DNA from: Eriocheir sinensis
Lineage: Eukaryota > Arthropoda > Malacostraca > Decapoda > Varunidae
Reading direction: 5' to 3'
DNA: 64,000 nucleotides
Assembly (NCBI RefSeq): GCF_024679095.1
Contig: NC_066571.1
Coordinates: 3,819,283-3,883,282, forward strand
Under the pieces are notes generated by a model. That model saw only the letters and a list, made by a program, of their open reading frames with translations. It had not been told where the DNA came from and did not search any database. The position numbers and the translations under genes are program-made. Of the stretch, positions 13,846 to 34,833 are shown piece after piece (within the stretch, counting starts at the first letter, position 1; the number at the start of each line of letters is the position of its first letter).

Positions 13846-14582
13846 GGAGGGGCAGGAGCGGGATGCTGCAGGCAGGCTCGTCACCATCTTTGCGCCACCC
13901 TGGACCGTCGACACGACGGGCGTGAGGACCTCCCTCTGGGGGCCGCCCTGGGACCTCTCCCTGGGGCCTTCCTCTCAGGGGCTCCACTCGCAGGGCCGTG
14001 AAGGAGACGCTGGCCAGAGCACCGCCGCCACGAGGCCGCCGCCGCCACGGCAGCGATCGCCGTGGCGGTGAGGTCCTGGCGGCCAGTGCTCCGGCGGTCA
14101 CGCCTGTCACGGGGCACTGCCGGGGCGGATACCACCTGGGGGAGTGTCACCCTGAGGAGCGTCCCTCCAAAGGCACCAACCATTGCCCTGTGGGGCTTCC
14201 ATCCCCGGGGACCCCCCACCCGCCGGGCTACAACCCCGGGGGAGGCGTCCACCATGGGGAGGCAGTAACAGCCAGGGGGCCACCCGCGACCGAGAGGGGG
14301 AAAGAGGACAAGTGAGAGAAGAGGACCCCGGGGGGAGAGATAGATAGATAGATAGATAGAGAGAGAGACAGACAGACAGAGAGACAGAGAAGGCAATAGC
14401 CAGCTCAGGGACTCAGTAGAACAGTAATTCTCTAGCTTTCGCACGTTTACTCTCACGTAGAAAAATATAAATTAAAGTTGACAGCTAAAGACACAGTAAA
14501 GACGAGGAACACAAATCACATCCTAACACCACACGGCATCCGAATATTAGAAAATAACGAGTGAGGAGCACAGCCGGGTCAG

Positions 14583-14590
14583 TGACGTCA
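14583..14590. promoter_or_regulatory. perfect CRE downstream of the Egr stop
   Basis: TGACGTCA, followed within 60 bp by GACCTCA and GGACGTCA variants. Confidence 0.4.
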
Positions 14591-14753
14591 CATGCAGCTT
14601 GACCAATGACCTCACAGCCAGATCAGGGACGTCAAAGGCCGTGACCAGTCCCAGGCGTTCCCGCCGGCGATGCCACCGATCCCTGGCGGCGGAGGCGACG
14701 ACTCAGTGTTGTCTCTTCTGCTGCCGGGCCCAGGACGCCTTCGCCTGGTCGGG

Positions 14754-14762
14754 GCGTGGGCG
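14754..14762 (+). promoter_or_regulatory. perfect EGR/Zif268 binding site
   Basis: GCGTGGGCG is the exact consensus nonamer recognised by the finger set encoded next door. It lies about 380 bp past the Egr stop codon. It is the only perfect match I found in the window. Confidence 0.5.
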
Positions 14763-15137
14763 AGGAGACCCGTGCTGCACGGGCCCCGCTGCTCCGGGGG
14801 GGAGGGGGGGATGGCACTGACACTTGACACAGGTGAGGATATGGCACGGCAAGAGTGGCACAGGGGGTCACGGGGCACCGGGGTCAAGGTTGGGCCGCTG
14901 GGTCAGGGGGGGCGGGGAGTCCATACCCACGCTCACCCACACTTCAATATACAAATATAGTGGATGGGTGGGGCGGGGCTCACGGGCGGCCGACGGGTTA
15001 CTGGTTAATGAAGGAGTTACAGGGGGCGCGGGGGGAGGCCAACCACGCCCGCCATGCCCGCCGCCACGACCCGCCCATAAAGCTTAGTTAAAGCTTGTAA
15101 AAAATGTCTTATGAGGTGAGAATGTGTGGCGAGCTGT

Positions 15138-18300
<3,163 letters not shown>

Positions 18301-18374
18301 GTCAGGAGCTGGGAAGGAAAGATTGTGTCATTGGCTTTTCCGGCGCAGGTATGACCCACTCAGGTGAAAGGTAA

Positions 18375-18482
<108 letters not shown>

Positions 18483-18539
18483 TTAAGTCCGACACACGAC
18501 AAGCCATGCAGTCTCTCGAGTGCCCCAAGCACCTGTTTT

Positions 18540-19157
18540 ATTCTCCTTTCCTTCCTCCTTTTTTCCCTTTCCTCTGTTTACTCCTCTTTCCTCTTTTGTT
18601 CCCTTTCCTCTACTTTTCTCTCCCTCTCCCTTTCTTCTTTTCTCTTTTACCCCTCCCTCTTTTTTTTTCTCTCCTCTTTTCACTTTACAAAACGCAGACG
18701 TGAGAGATTCCTTCCGTGTTTCCCTTCTACTTTTATTTCCCTTTTATGACGCGACAACGTGGAGGAATCTTCTTCGTGTTCCCCTCCTGCTGTTTTTATG
18801 TCCAGGTCTCTCTGTCTGTCTGTCTCACCAACGGAAAACATGGCGTAAGATTAGGTTTTAGTGCGTGGAGTGAGAGTGACAGAGTGAAAGATGGCAGGGG
18901 CAGGCAGGGGTGGGGAGATGGGGAGAGGGAAGGGAGGTGGTGAGAGGTGGACAGGGGAAAGATAAGGGATGATGTAGGGGAGTGGGGAGTTGAGGGCGGA
19001 GAGGGAGGGGGGAGGGAGAGGGGGAGGGAGGGGGGGAGGGGTACTTGTCCATGTGTTATGTTGATTGTTGTGTATGGTGGTGGTGGAGGTGGTGGTGGTG
19101 GTGGTGGTTGTCTGAGGTGTAAAGAATCAAGCACATGGGGGCTGCCACTTCACCTAA

Positions 19158-19190
<33 letters not shown>

Positions 19191-19236
19191 CCAGACACCA
19201 CGATTTGCATGTGTCCCTGAAAGTGGTTGTCGCCTG

Positions 19237-19268
<32 letters not shown>

Positions 19269-20170
19269 CGGCTCAGCGCCACGCCTCATTTAAGCGCTTG
19301 TCTAGGAATGTCGAACTTGACGAGTGGAATTGTCGCTTTGTTGTTATTATCCTTGTTATCATCACCATCATCATCGTCATTATCATCACCACTGTTTGTT
19401 TTCATTATTCTCACCAGCGTTATTCTTTTTCGTCGCCGTCTTTCTCGTTCCGGCAATCATTCCAATCTTACTTATTTCATCACCTTCATTTGTTTATCTT
19501 TCCTTTATATCTGTACCCGTCGTGGCGCACCCGAGCGTTTCACTTGTTTAAATAATGATGATAATAATAACAGGGAGCCTCGTGTGTTGCTAGCCTCGAG
19601 GGGGGAGGAGGAGGAGGAAAAGAAGAAGAAGAAGAAGAAGAAGAAGGAGGAGGAGGAGGAAGAAGGGAAGGACAAGGACAAGTAGTACAGATAAAAACAA
19701 GGACTGGATTATACTTTTTCTCTCCCTTTCTTCCTCTCGTATCTTAATTTTCGCATTTCCGTAAGACGCCTCCTTTATTCCCTCCCTCCTTTCCTCCCTC
19801 CCTCCCTCCGTGCCTCCGCCGTCTCCTCCACACTTGAGGCCATTCAGCCCATCATGTTCATTGTCTCAGCCTGACCGCGGAGGCACGTGGTCGCATGTCA
19901 TTAGGTAGTAACGCTGTGAAGGGGGCTCAAAGGCGGCGGGGGAGTGGGTGGCGGGGCGGGGGAGTGGATGTTGGGTGAGTGGATGTTACTAGTGTGTGGA
20001 TGCTTGGGTGGGTGGGTGAAGTGGATGGCTGGGTGGTTGAGTGGGTTAGTGGGTTGGTAGTTCATGGATGCTGGGTTGGGTGGATGCGTGGGTGGATGGG
20101 TGGATTTTTAGGGGTGGGTGGTTTGCGTGTGGAGTGATGAGCTGAATGAACGGGTGGATGGTAACCGGAG
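18540..20170. repeat. alternating pyrimidine, purine and microsatellite blocks
   Basis: Pyrimidine 18540-18680; GGGGA-rich 18890-19050; (GGT)n 19075-19110; (AC)n 19162-19188; (TC)n 19240-19268; (GAA/GGA)n 19600-19680; GGATG/GGTGG repeats 19920-20160. No coding evidence. Confidence 0.75.
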
Positions 20171-20204
20171 GAAGAAGTTTACTAATGGATGGGATGGAAT
20201 ATGA

Positions 20205-20720
20205 GTGGCAGAATGAATGAATGAGAGTTTGAAGGAATGAAGGAATGAATGAGAGCTTGAATGAATGAAGGAAGGAATGAGAGTTTGAATGAATGAAGGA
20301 ATGAATGAGAGTTTGAATGAATGAATGAATGAATGAATGAGAGTTTGAATGAATGAAGGAAGGAATGAGAGTTTGAATGAATGAAGGAATGAATGAGAGC
20401 TTGAATGAATGAAGGAATGAATGAGAGCTTGAATGAATGAATGAGAGTTTGGATGAATGCATGAATGAGAGTTTGAATGGATGAATGAATGAGAGTTTGA
20501 ATGAATGAATGAAGGAATGAATGAGAGTTTGGATGAATGAATGAGTCTGAATGAATGAATAACTGAGTGAAAGAAAAGAAGGAAGGAAGGAATCACTGAA
20601 CGAATGAATGAATGAATGAGAATGAATGAAAGAAGAAAAGAGAGAGAATGAATGAATGAGTGAATGAGTGAATGAAAGCAAGAATGAATGACGAGGAGAG
20701 TGAACTATTTGGCGGAGTGG
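20205..20720 (+). repeat. (GAAT)n minisatellite with periodic GAGAGTTT
   Basis: GAATGAATGAAGGAATGAAT alternates with GAGAGTTT or GAGAGCTT every about 28-44 bp. The Ser/His/Phe-rich minus-strand frame is a shadow. Confidence 0.88.
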
Positions 20721-20850
20721 CTGACTGAATGAATGGCCATATGTTTTGCTGATGGGCTGGCGGAGTGAGTGAGTGAGTGAGTGAGTGAGGAAGGGCATGA
20801 GAGTTACCGACTAGTTGAGTGGCTGAAAAAAAAATGTGAATGTACGAATG

Positions 20851-22575
<1,725 letters not shown>

Positions 22576-22629
<54 letters not shown>

Positions 22630-23412
22630 TAGAAAGATGATATATAAATAAACAGAGAAACAGATAAGGAGGACAAGAAAATGAGTGAAGGAACGAGAAT
22701 AACAGAAGCAACAGCTGAATAAGGAAGAGGAGGAGGAGGAGGAGGAGGAGGAGGGGCAGGAGCATGAGGAAGATAAACAACAGGAAGACGAGCAGAAGGA
22801 AGAGGAAGAGGAGAAGGGGAGGAGGAGGAGGAGGAGGAACAAGAGGAGGAGCACAGATAATCCTAATTTGCATGTGACATTTGAAATCCGTGGCACCGTA
22901 AGCGGGACCCTCTGGCTGGCTGGCTGGCTGGCGTGTGACCCGGATGTCGAGCCCCGTCACGGAAGATGGCGCGCGGGACCCTAGCCCAGCGGGACGCCAG
23001 ACGAAAACAAACACTCCGGGAGCCCCACAAACACTCGTCCAAACACCAAAACACGCCTTCACGCACACCGGAACCGACTTTAAGGTTATTCTAAAGCCTC
23101 AGATCCTCTTGTGAAGGTGTTGGTGAAGGGGTGCAGGGGTGAGGTGAGGGTGCAAGGTGCGGGGTGAAGGAGGTGAAGCCAAGGTCGTGGGTAGGGACAG
23201 GGAGGCGGTACTGGTGATGGTGTCTCGAGTGTCTCTGGTGACTAGCGGAGCAGAGTTGGTGACGTCACTCCACAGCTGACTATCTCATCACTACCAAGGC
23301 AAAAAACGGGGGAAGGGGGTGAGGGATGGGGGCGGGAAGGGAAGGGAGGACACACACATACACATACACACGCGGGGAGGGCCTGAAGGATGAGGACAGG
23401 AACGAGAGGGAG

Positions 23413-23447
<35 letters not shown>

Positions 23448-23757
23448 GTAATGATGGCCAAGGATTGATCCAACAACCCTTCCCCTCCACCCTCTCCCCC
23501 CTCAGTGACGTCTGCGTATGTACTGAAGGAGTCTAAGGCAGCACAGCGTAAAAGAAGGTCTCTCTGTGTACTCTCAGGGAACCAAGTCGACGGGATAACA
23601 AGAGCGCGGCGCTAAAAACAGAAGGGACGAACGAGTGTGCTTCTGTGGAATGAGTTAATAATATGACGTCTTCAAGTTTAGAGTGACACTGTTGTTAGGG
23701 TGAGGAGACTAGAGGTTGCAATTTATTAGTCTGTGTTTGAACTAGAGTCTGCAAGAA
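22576..23757. repeat. (GA)n, GGA-rich DNA, then CpG-containing unique DNA
   Basis: (GA)n 22576-22625; GGA-rich 22720-22860; (GGCT)n 22916-22933; unique CpG-containing 22880-23070; (CA)n 23415-23444. Confidence 0.7.
23260..23267. promoter_or_regulatory. intronic CRE
   Basis: Perfect TGACGTCA within the Egr intron, in a locally CpG-containing stretch (22900-23290). Confidence 0.4.
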
Positions 23758-24195
23758 GGAAAGGGGATCCGACACTGTGTAAAAACTGCAGCAAAATAAA
23801 GAGCAAAAGGGTTCTGACACTTTGCAACAACTGGACCTAACTGAATAGAGATAAAAAGGGATATGACACGATGGAAAAACAAGCTAGATAAAGAGGATAA
23901 CCAAATAAAAGGATATGACACCAAGTAAAAATTGAACCTAAATAAAAAGAGCAAAATGAATCTGAACCTATGTAGAAACTGAAGCTAAGTAAAGAAAGCA
24001 AAAGATATGTGAAACTATGTAAAAACTAAAGGTTACGAAAGAGACAGAAAAAGGGAATCTGAACCTATGTAAAAACTGAAGCTAAGTAGAGAGAGAAAAA
24101 AGGGAATCTGAACCTATGTAGAAATTGAAGCTAAGTGAAGAGAGCAAAATATATATGACACTATGTAAAAACTAAAGGTTAAGAAAGAGAAAACA
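23757..24195 (+). repeat. about 54-bp A-rich minisatellite, about 8 copies
   Basis: Units of the form GACACTATGTAAAAACT(A/G)AAG...AAAGAGAGCAAAA; ACCTATGTAAAAACTGAAG and close variants recur every 50-57 bp. Confidence 0.8.
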
Positions 24196-24849
24196 AAAGC
24201 GGTGTAGCCTGAGACAACACAACAAACCCCCCGGCGAGAACACTTCGGGATATCAGCTTCGGAAAAACAATTGCAGTGTGAGGAGTCAAAACAACAGGCA
24301 CATAAGAAAAGGGTCAAAGGCATTCCATCAGTACCAGGACCAAGAGGAACGCTGCTAGATACACCAAAGGAATCAACGCAGCTGTTATCGTGGTTTTTAT
24401 CGCTCTTATCGCAAAGTTACTGCAGGCCGCCCTCTGACGTTGACTGCAAGATGATAGAAATGCAAGAAAAAAAAGAAGAAAAGAGAGAAAGCCTTGTGAT
24501 GAAGGAGCGACGCTACAATGCAGTTATAAATAGGATAGCGCTTGTCAATACAGAGATCAAAGGAAATTGAAAATAAACATGAGCTAAAAATAATGAGATG
24601 ATAAATAAAAATGTGTGTGAATCTTAAACATTAATACACAGGAGTTGTATTTTTAACCAGGCGACTCTTTGTGTAATCCCTTGAATGTATTTTTTTTCTA
24701 GCGAACGAAAATTGAAATAAGAGAAATAACAATGATGATGAGGGCGATAATAACAATGATAATAACAGGGCTGACAGTAATAACGATAATAACAACACCT
24801 ACACAGCAACAAGAACAGGAACATATAAATAAAGCAATTACCAAGACGA

Positions 24850-26174
<1,325 letters not shown>

Positions 26175-26189
26175 AAAGTTGCAGGCTGA

Positions 26190-26462
26190 GGCAGGCATGA
26201 ATGGAGTTGACCAGGGAGGGAAGGAGGGAAGGAGGGAGGGAAGGAGGGAGAGAGTTGACGCAGGCGCTAAGAGGCTGGTGAGGCTGGTCGATACTTCCTC
26301 CCTTCCTCCCTCCCTCCTCCCCTCCCTCCCTTCCTCCCTCCCGTTCATCCTTCCATCCATTGAGAACATTTTGTGTCTGTTTTCTCCGCATGTGCACTTC
26401 TGTATGTACGTATTATGTTGTCACGCACACACATCATGTAGTCGTGACAGCCGGTGCCTTTG

Positions 26463-26555
<93 letters not shown>

Positions 26556-26611
26556 CTAATATTCACAAGGCTTATTCACTTTTTTCATTTTAATTAAGTT
26601 ACATCGAGCGT

Positions 26612-26662
<51 letters not shown>

Positions 26663-26766
26663 CCCCCTCCTCCCCCCCACCGCCGCCGCGTAGGTCATAG
26701 GTAAACATTTTGTAGGTCATGTTAGGTCAGGTCAGGGATGGCTGCAACAGACATTCAATCGTTCAA

Positions 26767-26844
<78 letters not shown>

Positions 26845-27211
26845 TCATCACACACAATAGGTCGTAGGCACACCAAAGGTCACGCCCAGTACATAAAGAC
26901 AGTTTGATAAAGATAGACTGATAGCGAGGGATCAAGATAGCAATAGATAAATAAATAAAGATAGAGACAAAAAAAACAAAGGCAACAAAAGATAAACAAA
27001 GCAATAGAGAGATTGGTAATGATAAAGAGATAGCAAATTGATGGAGACAGACAGATAGAAATAAAGATCACAATAGAAAATGATAGATAAAGATAGACAG
27101 AGAACAACAGATGAAGATAGCAATAGATAAAGACAGATAAAGATTCGTGACTATAATAAAAGAGTTAACAAAAAAGGATCAGTTAAAGAGGATGCGATCA
27201 GGTAAATGCAG

Positions 27212-27286
<75 letters not shown>

Positions 27287-27757
27287 TGCCAGCCAGCCTC
27301 GTGCCTCGCAGGTGGTGCCTCGCCAGGGTGGGGAGGCAGGAAGCGACATAATAACTATACGAGGGGCACAGAGAGAGCTACCCCCCCCTCTCTCTCTCTC
27401 TCTCTCTCTGAAAACCTCACACTCTCCCCCTTCCCTTTATCCCCCTTCCTCCCCTTCCCTTCCCTTCCCCACAGTGCCATACATTCACTCACTGCCATTC
27501 ATCTCCCAAAAGAGTGTCACCATCTCCCATAGCAACCTCCTCCTCCTCCTCCTCCTCCTCCTCCTCCTCTTATCCTCCCCACGTGCCTCTCTTTAGCAGT
27601 GTCACTTCCTCCCCTCCTCCTCCCCTTCCTCTTCCCCTCACCCCTTCATTCAACCGCCTTACAGTCTGGCTTCCCCTTCTCCCTCTCCCCCTCCTCCTCC
27701 CTCCCTCCCTCCCTCATCTTAAACTATACCTTGTTAAGTTCTGAATCTCTCCGCTTC

Positions 27758-27791
<34 letters not shown>

Positions 27792-28433
27792 GCAATACTC
27801 GAGACAAAGTGAGAGAAAATTAACAGGAAGGAAAGGAGGAAAGGAAGATGGAGACGGAGGAAACGGGGGAGTTGAGGGAAGGAAGGAGGAGGAGGAGGAG
27901 GGAGGAAGAGCAAGGAGGAAAAAGGAAATGACGGGAAATGGAGAAATATGCGTAAAAGAAAACAAATGAAATTGATCCGTCCTTCACTGCTCCTTTCTCT
28001 ACTTTTTCATCTCCTTCCCGCCTGGCATAAATACTCCTCCTCCTCCTCCTCCTCCTCCTCCTCCTATTACTTCTTCTTTGACCTTTCTTTTGCTTTACCG
28101 CCGCTTCTTCAACAACAACAACCTCCTCCTCCTCCTCCTCCTCCTCCTTAACAACATGTTTTTTTCTTCCCTTCATTCATATTAAAATCATTAAGTTCTC
28201 CTCCTCTTTCTCCTTTCTCCTTTTTCTTTTTTTCTCTCCATTTACTTTTCTGCTTTTTTTTTCATTCATATTAAAATCATTGCTTCCTCTTCTTCTCCTC
28301 TTCCTCCTTTCTCTGCTTCGTAATCTACTCCCCCTTTCATTTCTGTCAACTAAAACTCCTAATCTTCCTTCTTTACCTTCCTCCTCCTCCTCTTCCTCCT
28401 TCATTTACTCTTCATTCATATTCTTACGTTAGG

Positions 28434-28488
<55 letters not shown>

Positions 28489-28634
28489 TTCCTTCCATTC
28501 CTTCCCTACCCCATGCCCCTCCCCCCCTCCCCCCCCCGTACGCCATTCATGCGGAGGTGGCCACGTTAGGCAGGTTAATTAGAGGCAGGCATCGGGGGCA
28601 CACCTGCGGACAGCGGACACGAGCACCGAAGCTT

Positions 28635-28708
<74 letters not shown>

Positions 28709-28997
28709 TTCGGTTATCTGTTGCTTTCTTTTTTTGTTTGTTTGTTTTGTAAGTGAATGCGGTTTTTTTTTTTTTTTTTTTTTGGTATTTGCTGTTGTTG
28801 GTGGTGGTGGTTGTGGTGACGTTGGTGTCGAAAGGTGTTCACAGTGACCTTTCCTTAATTTTTCTTTCTCTTTTCCTCCTTCTTCTCCTCCTCCTCTTTC
28901 ATTCCTCCTCCTCCTCCTTTTCCTCCTCTTCATTCCTCAACTTCCCAAACCACAAAAAAAAAACATGAAAATCGTGACAAGTTGCCGGATGTCCAAG

Positions 28998-29032
<35 letters not shown>

Positions 29033-29340
29033 ACTTCAAGATTAATTTCTAAGCAACGATAATAATGACTGTGAGACACGTCAATATGTAATGGCTGTGT
29101 AGGGGGAGGAAGGAAGGAGAGGAGAGGGGAAAGAAGAGGGGGAAGGAGGGGGAGGGGGGCGAGACGTCGCATATACGTCATAGATAGAGCGACTTGCGTG
29201 ATAGCCCCCCAAAATAAACTCTTAATACCTGCCCCCTTCCCTCGCTCCCTCCCCTCTCAGTAGCTCAGGTGACGTGCGGCCCCCTGGATAATTTTTCATT
29301 CAAATACTCTCCAATTACCATAAGTGGAGGCCAGGTAGGA
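26190..29340. repeat. intronic microsatellites and low-complexity DNA
   Basis: GGAAGG/CCTTCC blocks 26215-26350; (GT)n 26465-26549; (TC)n 26614-26660; (TC)n-(CA)n 26766-26844; degenerate GATA-rich 26890-27150; (GA)n 27213-27284; (TCC)n 27536-27568; pyrimidine/purine blocks 27400-28420; (CTA)n 28434-28487; (GT)n 28639-28706; (AC)n 29002-29028. Confidence 0.85.
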
Positions 29341-29382
29341 ATAGATCTATTAATTGATGTAAGGAAATTGGTTTATGTGTAG

Positions 29383-29881
<499 letters not shown>

Positions 29882-30059
29882 CTAACCCTCATTATACCTG
29901 TAACCTTTACCTGGCGAGCCACAGGTGTGCTTCGTTAGCCTGGCACCAGGAGGGGGGGTAGGAGGGAGAGGGAGGAGGGCGATGAGGACGAGAAAAGAGA
30001 AAAGGTGGCAGATTAAATTAGAAACAAATGAACGAACTAAACTCCCTTTGAAGTGAAGA

Positions 30060-30345
30060 GGAGAGGAGGAGGAGGAGGAGGGGAAGGGACGAAGAAAAGA
30101 AAGAGAAAATCAAGAGCAAGTATAGATAAAAGAAAACAGAGAAGCAAAGGACGTGGAGGGAAAAAAAACACGTAAGAGGAAGGATACGAAAGGAGGAAAA
30201 GGCGGAGGAGGAAGAGGAGGAGGAGGAGGAGGGGGAGGGACGAAGAGCAAGAAAATCAAGACCAAGTAAAGATAAAAGAAAACAGAAGCAAAGGACGTAG
30301 AATTAAAACAAAAAGGACGTAAGAGGAAGGATACGGAGGAGTACA
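30060..30345 (+). repeat. about 140-bp purine-rich tandem duplication
   Basis: GATAAAAGAAAACAGA...GCAAAGGACGT and GTAAGAGGAAGGATACG occur twice, with GGA-rich sequence before each copy. Confidence 0.8.
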
Positions 30346-30708
30346 AGCTCAATTTAAGGTTAAGGAATAAGAGCATCGGGAGTAGAGAGGCAGGGAGGAG
30401 GTAGAGTAAGGGGGTGAGGGTGAGAGGGTAAAGGGGGTAACTAAGGTAAGGGGGGGGGGGTGAGCAACACGTAAGGAACCACCCAAACATTCCCTCACGC
30501 CGGTAGGGCACGAGGAACCCCACACGTGACAGCTAAACCCCTCCTCCCCGCCCCCCACAACCCCTCACCGCCCCCACCCGCCCCCAGCAGCAAGGGCAAG
30601 GACGAAACTCTCCCCCCCGCCCGCCGATACCCCCAGCAGCGCCTCCGTCGGGTGGGGGGGCGGCAATGTAAACACGAGAAGAGGAGGCGGAGGGAGCGAA
30701 GTACCACA

Positions 30709-31080
30709 TGACGTCACTTCTGTCTCCGAGGCGGGTTGGACACTTGCCAGAGCAGCCTCACCAGCCAAACACTAGAGCTGCCACAGGCTTCCACGCACAC
30801 AATCACTCACACACGCACGTACACACAAGCACAGCCCTAATCTCACCCTTCTGGCCCTCCCTAAACCTAACCACTACCTTCTTGAACCCACTAAGCAACA
30901 AAAACCCGGTAAGTGAGATGTAGGATTGATAAAAACCCTCAAAACAGATCAGGCCCCCCGGGAACATGAAGAAAACGAGAGGAGAACCAGAGGCGAGTAG
31001 CGGGCAACCTCCTCTCACGACGTCACCCTATGTCATGCTACGTCATCGCCCAAAATGGAGGTGTACGTCACTTTTGGGCG
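30709..31080. promoter_or_regulatory. candidate intronic enhancer: CRE plus CRE half-site cluster
   Basis: Perfect TGACGTCA at 30709-30716. Then ACGTCA at 31020-31025 and TACGTCA at 31039-31045 and 31064-31070, around a one-mismatch CArG (CCCAAAATGG, 31049-31058). GCCCAAAA (31048-31055) and TTTTGGGC (31072-31079) form a perfect 8-bp inverted repeat around the last half-site. It lies about 3 kb downstream of exon 1. Function is inferred. Confidence 0.45.
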
Positions 31081-31294
31081 CCTTACACTACCTGGCAAAG
31101 GCGTGAGGAATACTGATGAGCTGTGACGTTTACCTGAAGAGGGGCGAAGGGGGGGTGGGGTGAGGGGTAGGGGTTGGACGTGTGGGCAGAGGAACAGGTC
31201 TGGGGAACTCGCTTGCCTCTCCGGTTGACCCTTACAAGTTTGGGTGCTGTTTTTTGGGTGTTACTTTTTTGTATTATTAAAGTGAGGGCTGTTC

Positions 31295-31454
31295 ACCGCC
31301 TAATAAAGTGTTGCCTGAAGGGGGTTTGAGTGTTTGTTTTTTGTTTTGATTTGGTTTTGTTTGGGGTCTCTCTCTCTCTCTCTCTCTAATATAGTTTTGG
31401 TTGAGGGGGGTTTGAGTTTGTGTTTTTTTGTTTTTTTTTTTTTGTTTTTTTTGT

Positions 31455-31512
<58 letters not shown>

Positions 31513-31575
31513 ATAAAGTGTTGCCTGAGGGGGGTTGAGTCTGTGTTTGTTTTTTTTTTTGCTTTGGTTCTGTTT

Positions 31576-31600
<25 letters not shown>
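31295..31600 (+). repeat. three tandem copies of a T/G-rich unit ending in (TC)n
   Basis: TAATAAAGTGTTGCCTGA at 31300 and 31511, and the variant TAATATAGTTTTGGTTGA at 31387; each is followed by a GGGTTTGAGT word, poly(T) and a (TC)n run. Confidence 0.85.
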
Positions 31601-31611
<11 letters not shown>

Positions 31612-31669
31612 GATGGCACCTCGTTCAGCCACCTTGTTACTAAACCTGCCAATGATGATAATACTGCAG

Positions 31670-33895
<2,226 letters not shown>

Positions 33896-34058
33896 GCACC
33901 ATCACAGCACACCATCACTCACGGGTCATGGGAGGGGAGGGCACGTGTGTTCGGGCCGCGGGGGCAGCGGGCACTAGGCACTGGGAGGGGGCACGAGGGG
34001 CACCACAACAACAGGGTGAAAGCGGGCGTGGTGGGCGTGGCGGGCGGCAGCATCTTAC

Positions 34059-34293
34059 CTGTGATGGGCGGCGGCTCGGGCTCCTCGAGGGGCTCCACCG
34101 TGTGGAAGAAGGTGGGCATCTCCGAGGTGGTGACGGGCGTGTTGAGGTCCTCCGACGGCCGATCAAACACGGACGCAGACTGCAGGCAATCCCCGCCCTT
34201 GTCGAACGTGTCAAAGCTCACCAAACTGAACGACATGGCAGAGTGTTCTGCTATGGCAGCAGCCGACATCGGGTCAATACCGTCCATAATCAT
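34059..34293 (-). CDS. Egr: Egr transcription factor, coding exon 1 (residues 1-78)
   Basis: First coding exon of a minus-strand Egr/stripe-type zinc-finger activator, which acts in the nucleus. I start it at the ATG at 34293 because it is the first ATG in the frame, sits in a strong CCACCATG context, and follows an in-frame TAG at 34453-34455. The open frame continues upstream only through a TTG at 34440. The exon encodes an acidic and serine/threonine-rich amino terminus. It includes MSFSLVSFDTFDKG (residues 20-33) and DRPSEDLNTPVTTS (44-57), which I recognise as the conserved N-terminal block of arthropod Egr proteins, probably activation domain. It ends at a CAG|GTAAG donor (34059/34058) after one base of a codon. 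That phase fits the acceptor at 16837 exactly and makes an Ala codon. Exon 1 (235 nt) plus exon 2 (1700 nt) gives 645 codons including the stop. Gene identity is secure; the start is likely; downstream ATGs (residues 3, 9, 20) are alternatives. Confidence 0.9.
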
Positions 34294-34364
34294 GGTGGAA
34301 AAGTTAAGGTCTTCTTCACTGGATTCTCTAGAGTCTTCAGGCTGGGGGTGCGGCTCCCCCGAAC
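34294..34364 (-). other. Egr: Egr 5' UTR portion of exon 1, with candidate acceptor at 34364
   Basis: On the minus strand a pyrimidine-containing stretch ends in CACCATATCAG at 34375-34365, a plausible 3' splice site, 71 nt upstream of the start codon. An upstream non-coding exon could join here. There is no ATG between 34490 and the chosen start. Confidence 0.5.
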
Positions 34365-34487
34365 CTGATATGGTGTAGGAAGGTAAGCGCGAGAGGCAAC
34401 GCCGGGCCCCCAGCGACCACAAGTCTTCCAGTGGAGCCAAGGCGGCGAGCGGCTAGCACCTCCTTCCCCGACACTGCCACGATACTC

Positions 34488-34524
34488 ACTGAACACACCG
34501 CGCGTGTGGCCCACCAGTTTTATG
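34488..34524 (-). promoter_or_regulatory. candidate core promoter P2 (CATAAAA plus TCAGT initiator)
   Basis: The minus strand reads CATAAAA at 34524-34518 and TCAGT with its A at 34490, a spacing of 32 bases from the T of the box. TCAGT is the arthropod initiator consensus. A start here gives a 197-nt 5' UTR without upstream ATGs. Ambiguity: the same bases read TCA|GTGAGTAT, which could instead be a splice donor joined to 34364 across a 125-nt intron. Confidence 0.4.
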
Positions 34525-34568
34525 AATGGGACTCGAGCATCAGCCCCAGCCAATCAGCGCGCAGCTCG

Positions 34569-34576
34569 TGACGTCA
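34569..34576. promoter_or_regulatory. cAMP response element, proximal
   Basis: A perfect palindromic TGACGTCA about 80 bp upstream of P2. GTACGTCA follows at 34581-34588 and a CCAAT box (CCAATCAG, plus strand) sits at 34550-34554. This CRE plus CCAAT spacing is typical of CREB-responsive promoters. Confidence 0.65.
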
Positions 34577-34833
34577 CCGTGTACGTCATGCTCTCTCTTC
34601 TCCGTACTCAGTGGTAGAGAAGTCGATAAGTCGCAAGTTATTCAAAGCGGCGGTGCGCAGCCCCGTCCCTGCACCGCGAGGGCTTTATTTTGCACGGCAG
34701 CACACAACGGGCGGGAGCTTGAGCAGCAGCACAGACCGGCACGGCGGCGGCAACACATTAGGGCCGCACGTGCAGGCCGAGCTCCACAGCCGCCCGTGTG
34801 CACGCTACGTCACACCGCGGCGCCGCCTCCACA

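Larger units (their letters stand above)
13317..15137 (-). other. Egr: probable Egr 3' UTR and downstream flank
   Basis: After the TGA the minus strand shows no further coding character. Two AATAAA hexamers on the minus strand, at about 13322-13317 and 13344-13339, are the first clustered poly(A) signals I found, which suggests a 3' UTR of about 1.8 kb. The interval contains a GGGGC tandem (13803-13845), a perfect EGR site (14754-14762) and a CRE (14583-14590). The end point is inferred; RNA evidence is needed to fix it. Confidence 0.4.

Noticed and set aside
13420..14900. Several overlapping GC-rich open frames on both strands beyond the Egr stop
   Set aside because: They overlap each other on both strands, lack domains and follow GC-rich composition; better explained as 3' UTR or flank.
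31100..31140. Hammerhead-ribozyme-like CTGATGAG
   Set aside because: The GAAA core and pairing stems are missing.
34294..34440. Longer Egr N-terminus starting at 34440
   Set aside because: The codon there is TTG, not ATG, with an in-frame TAG just upstream. The first ATG, at 34293, has a strong Kozak context.
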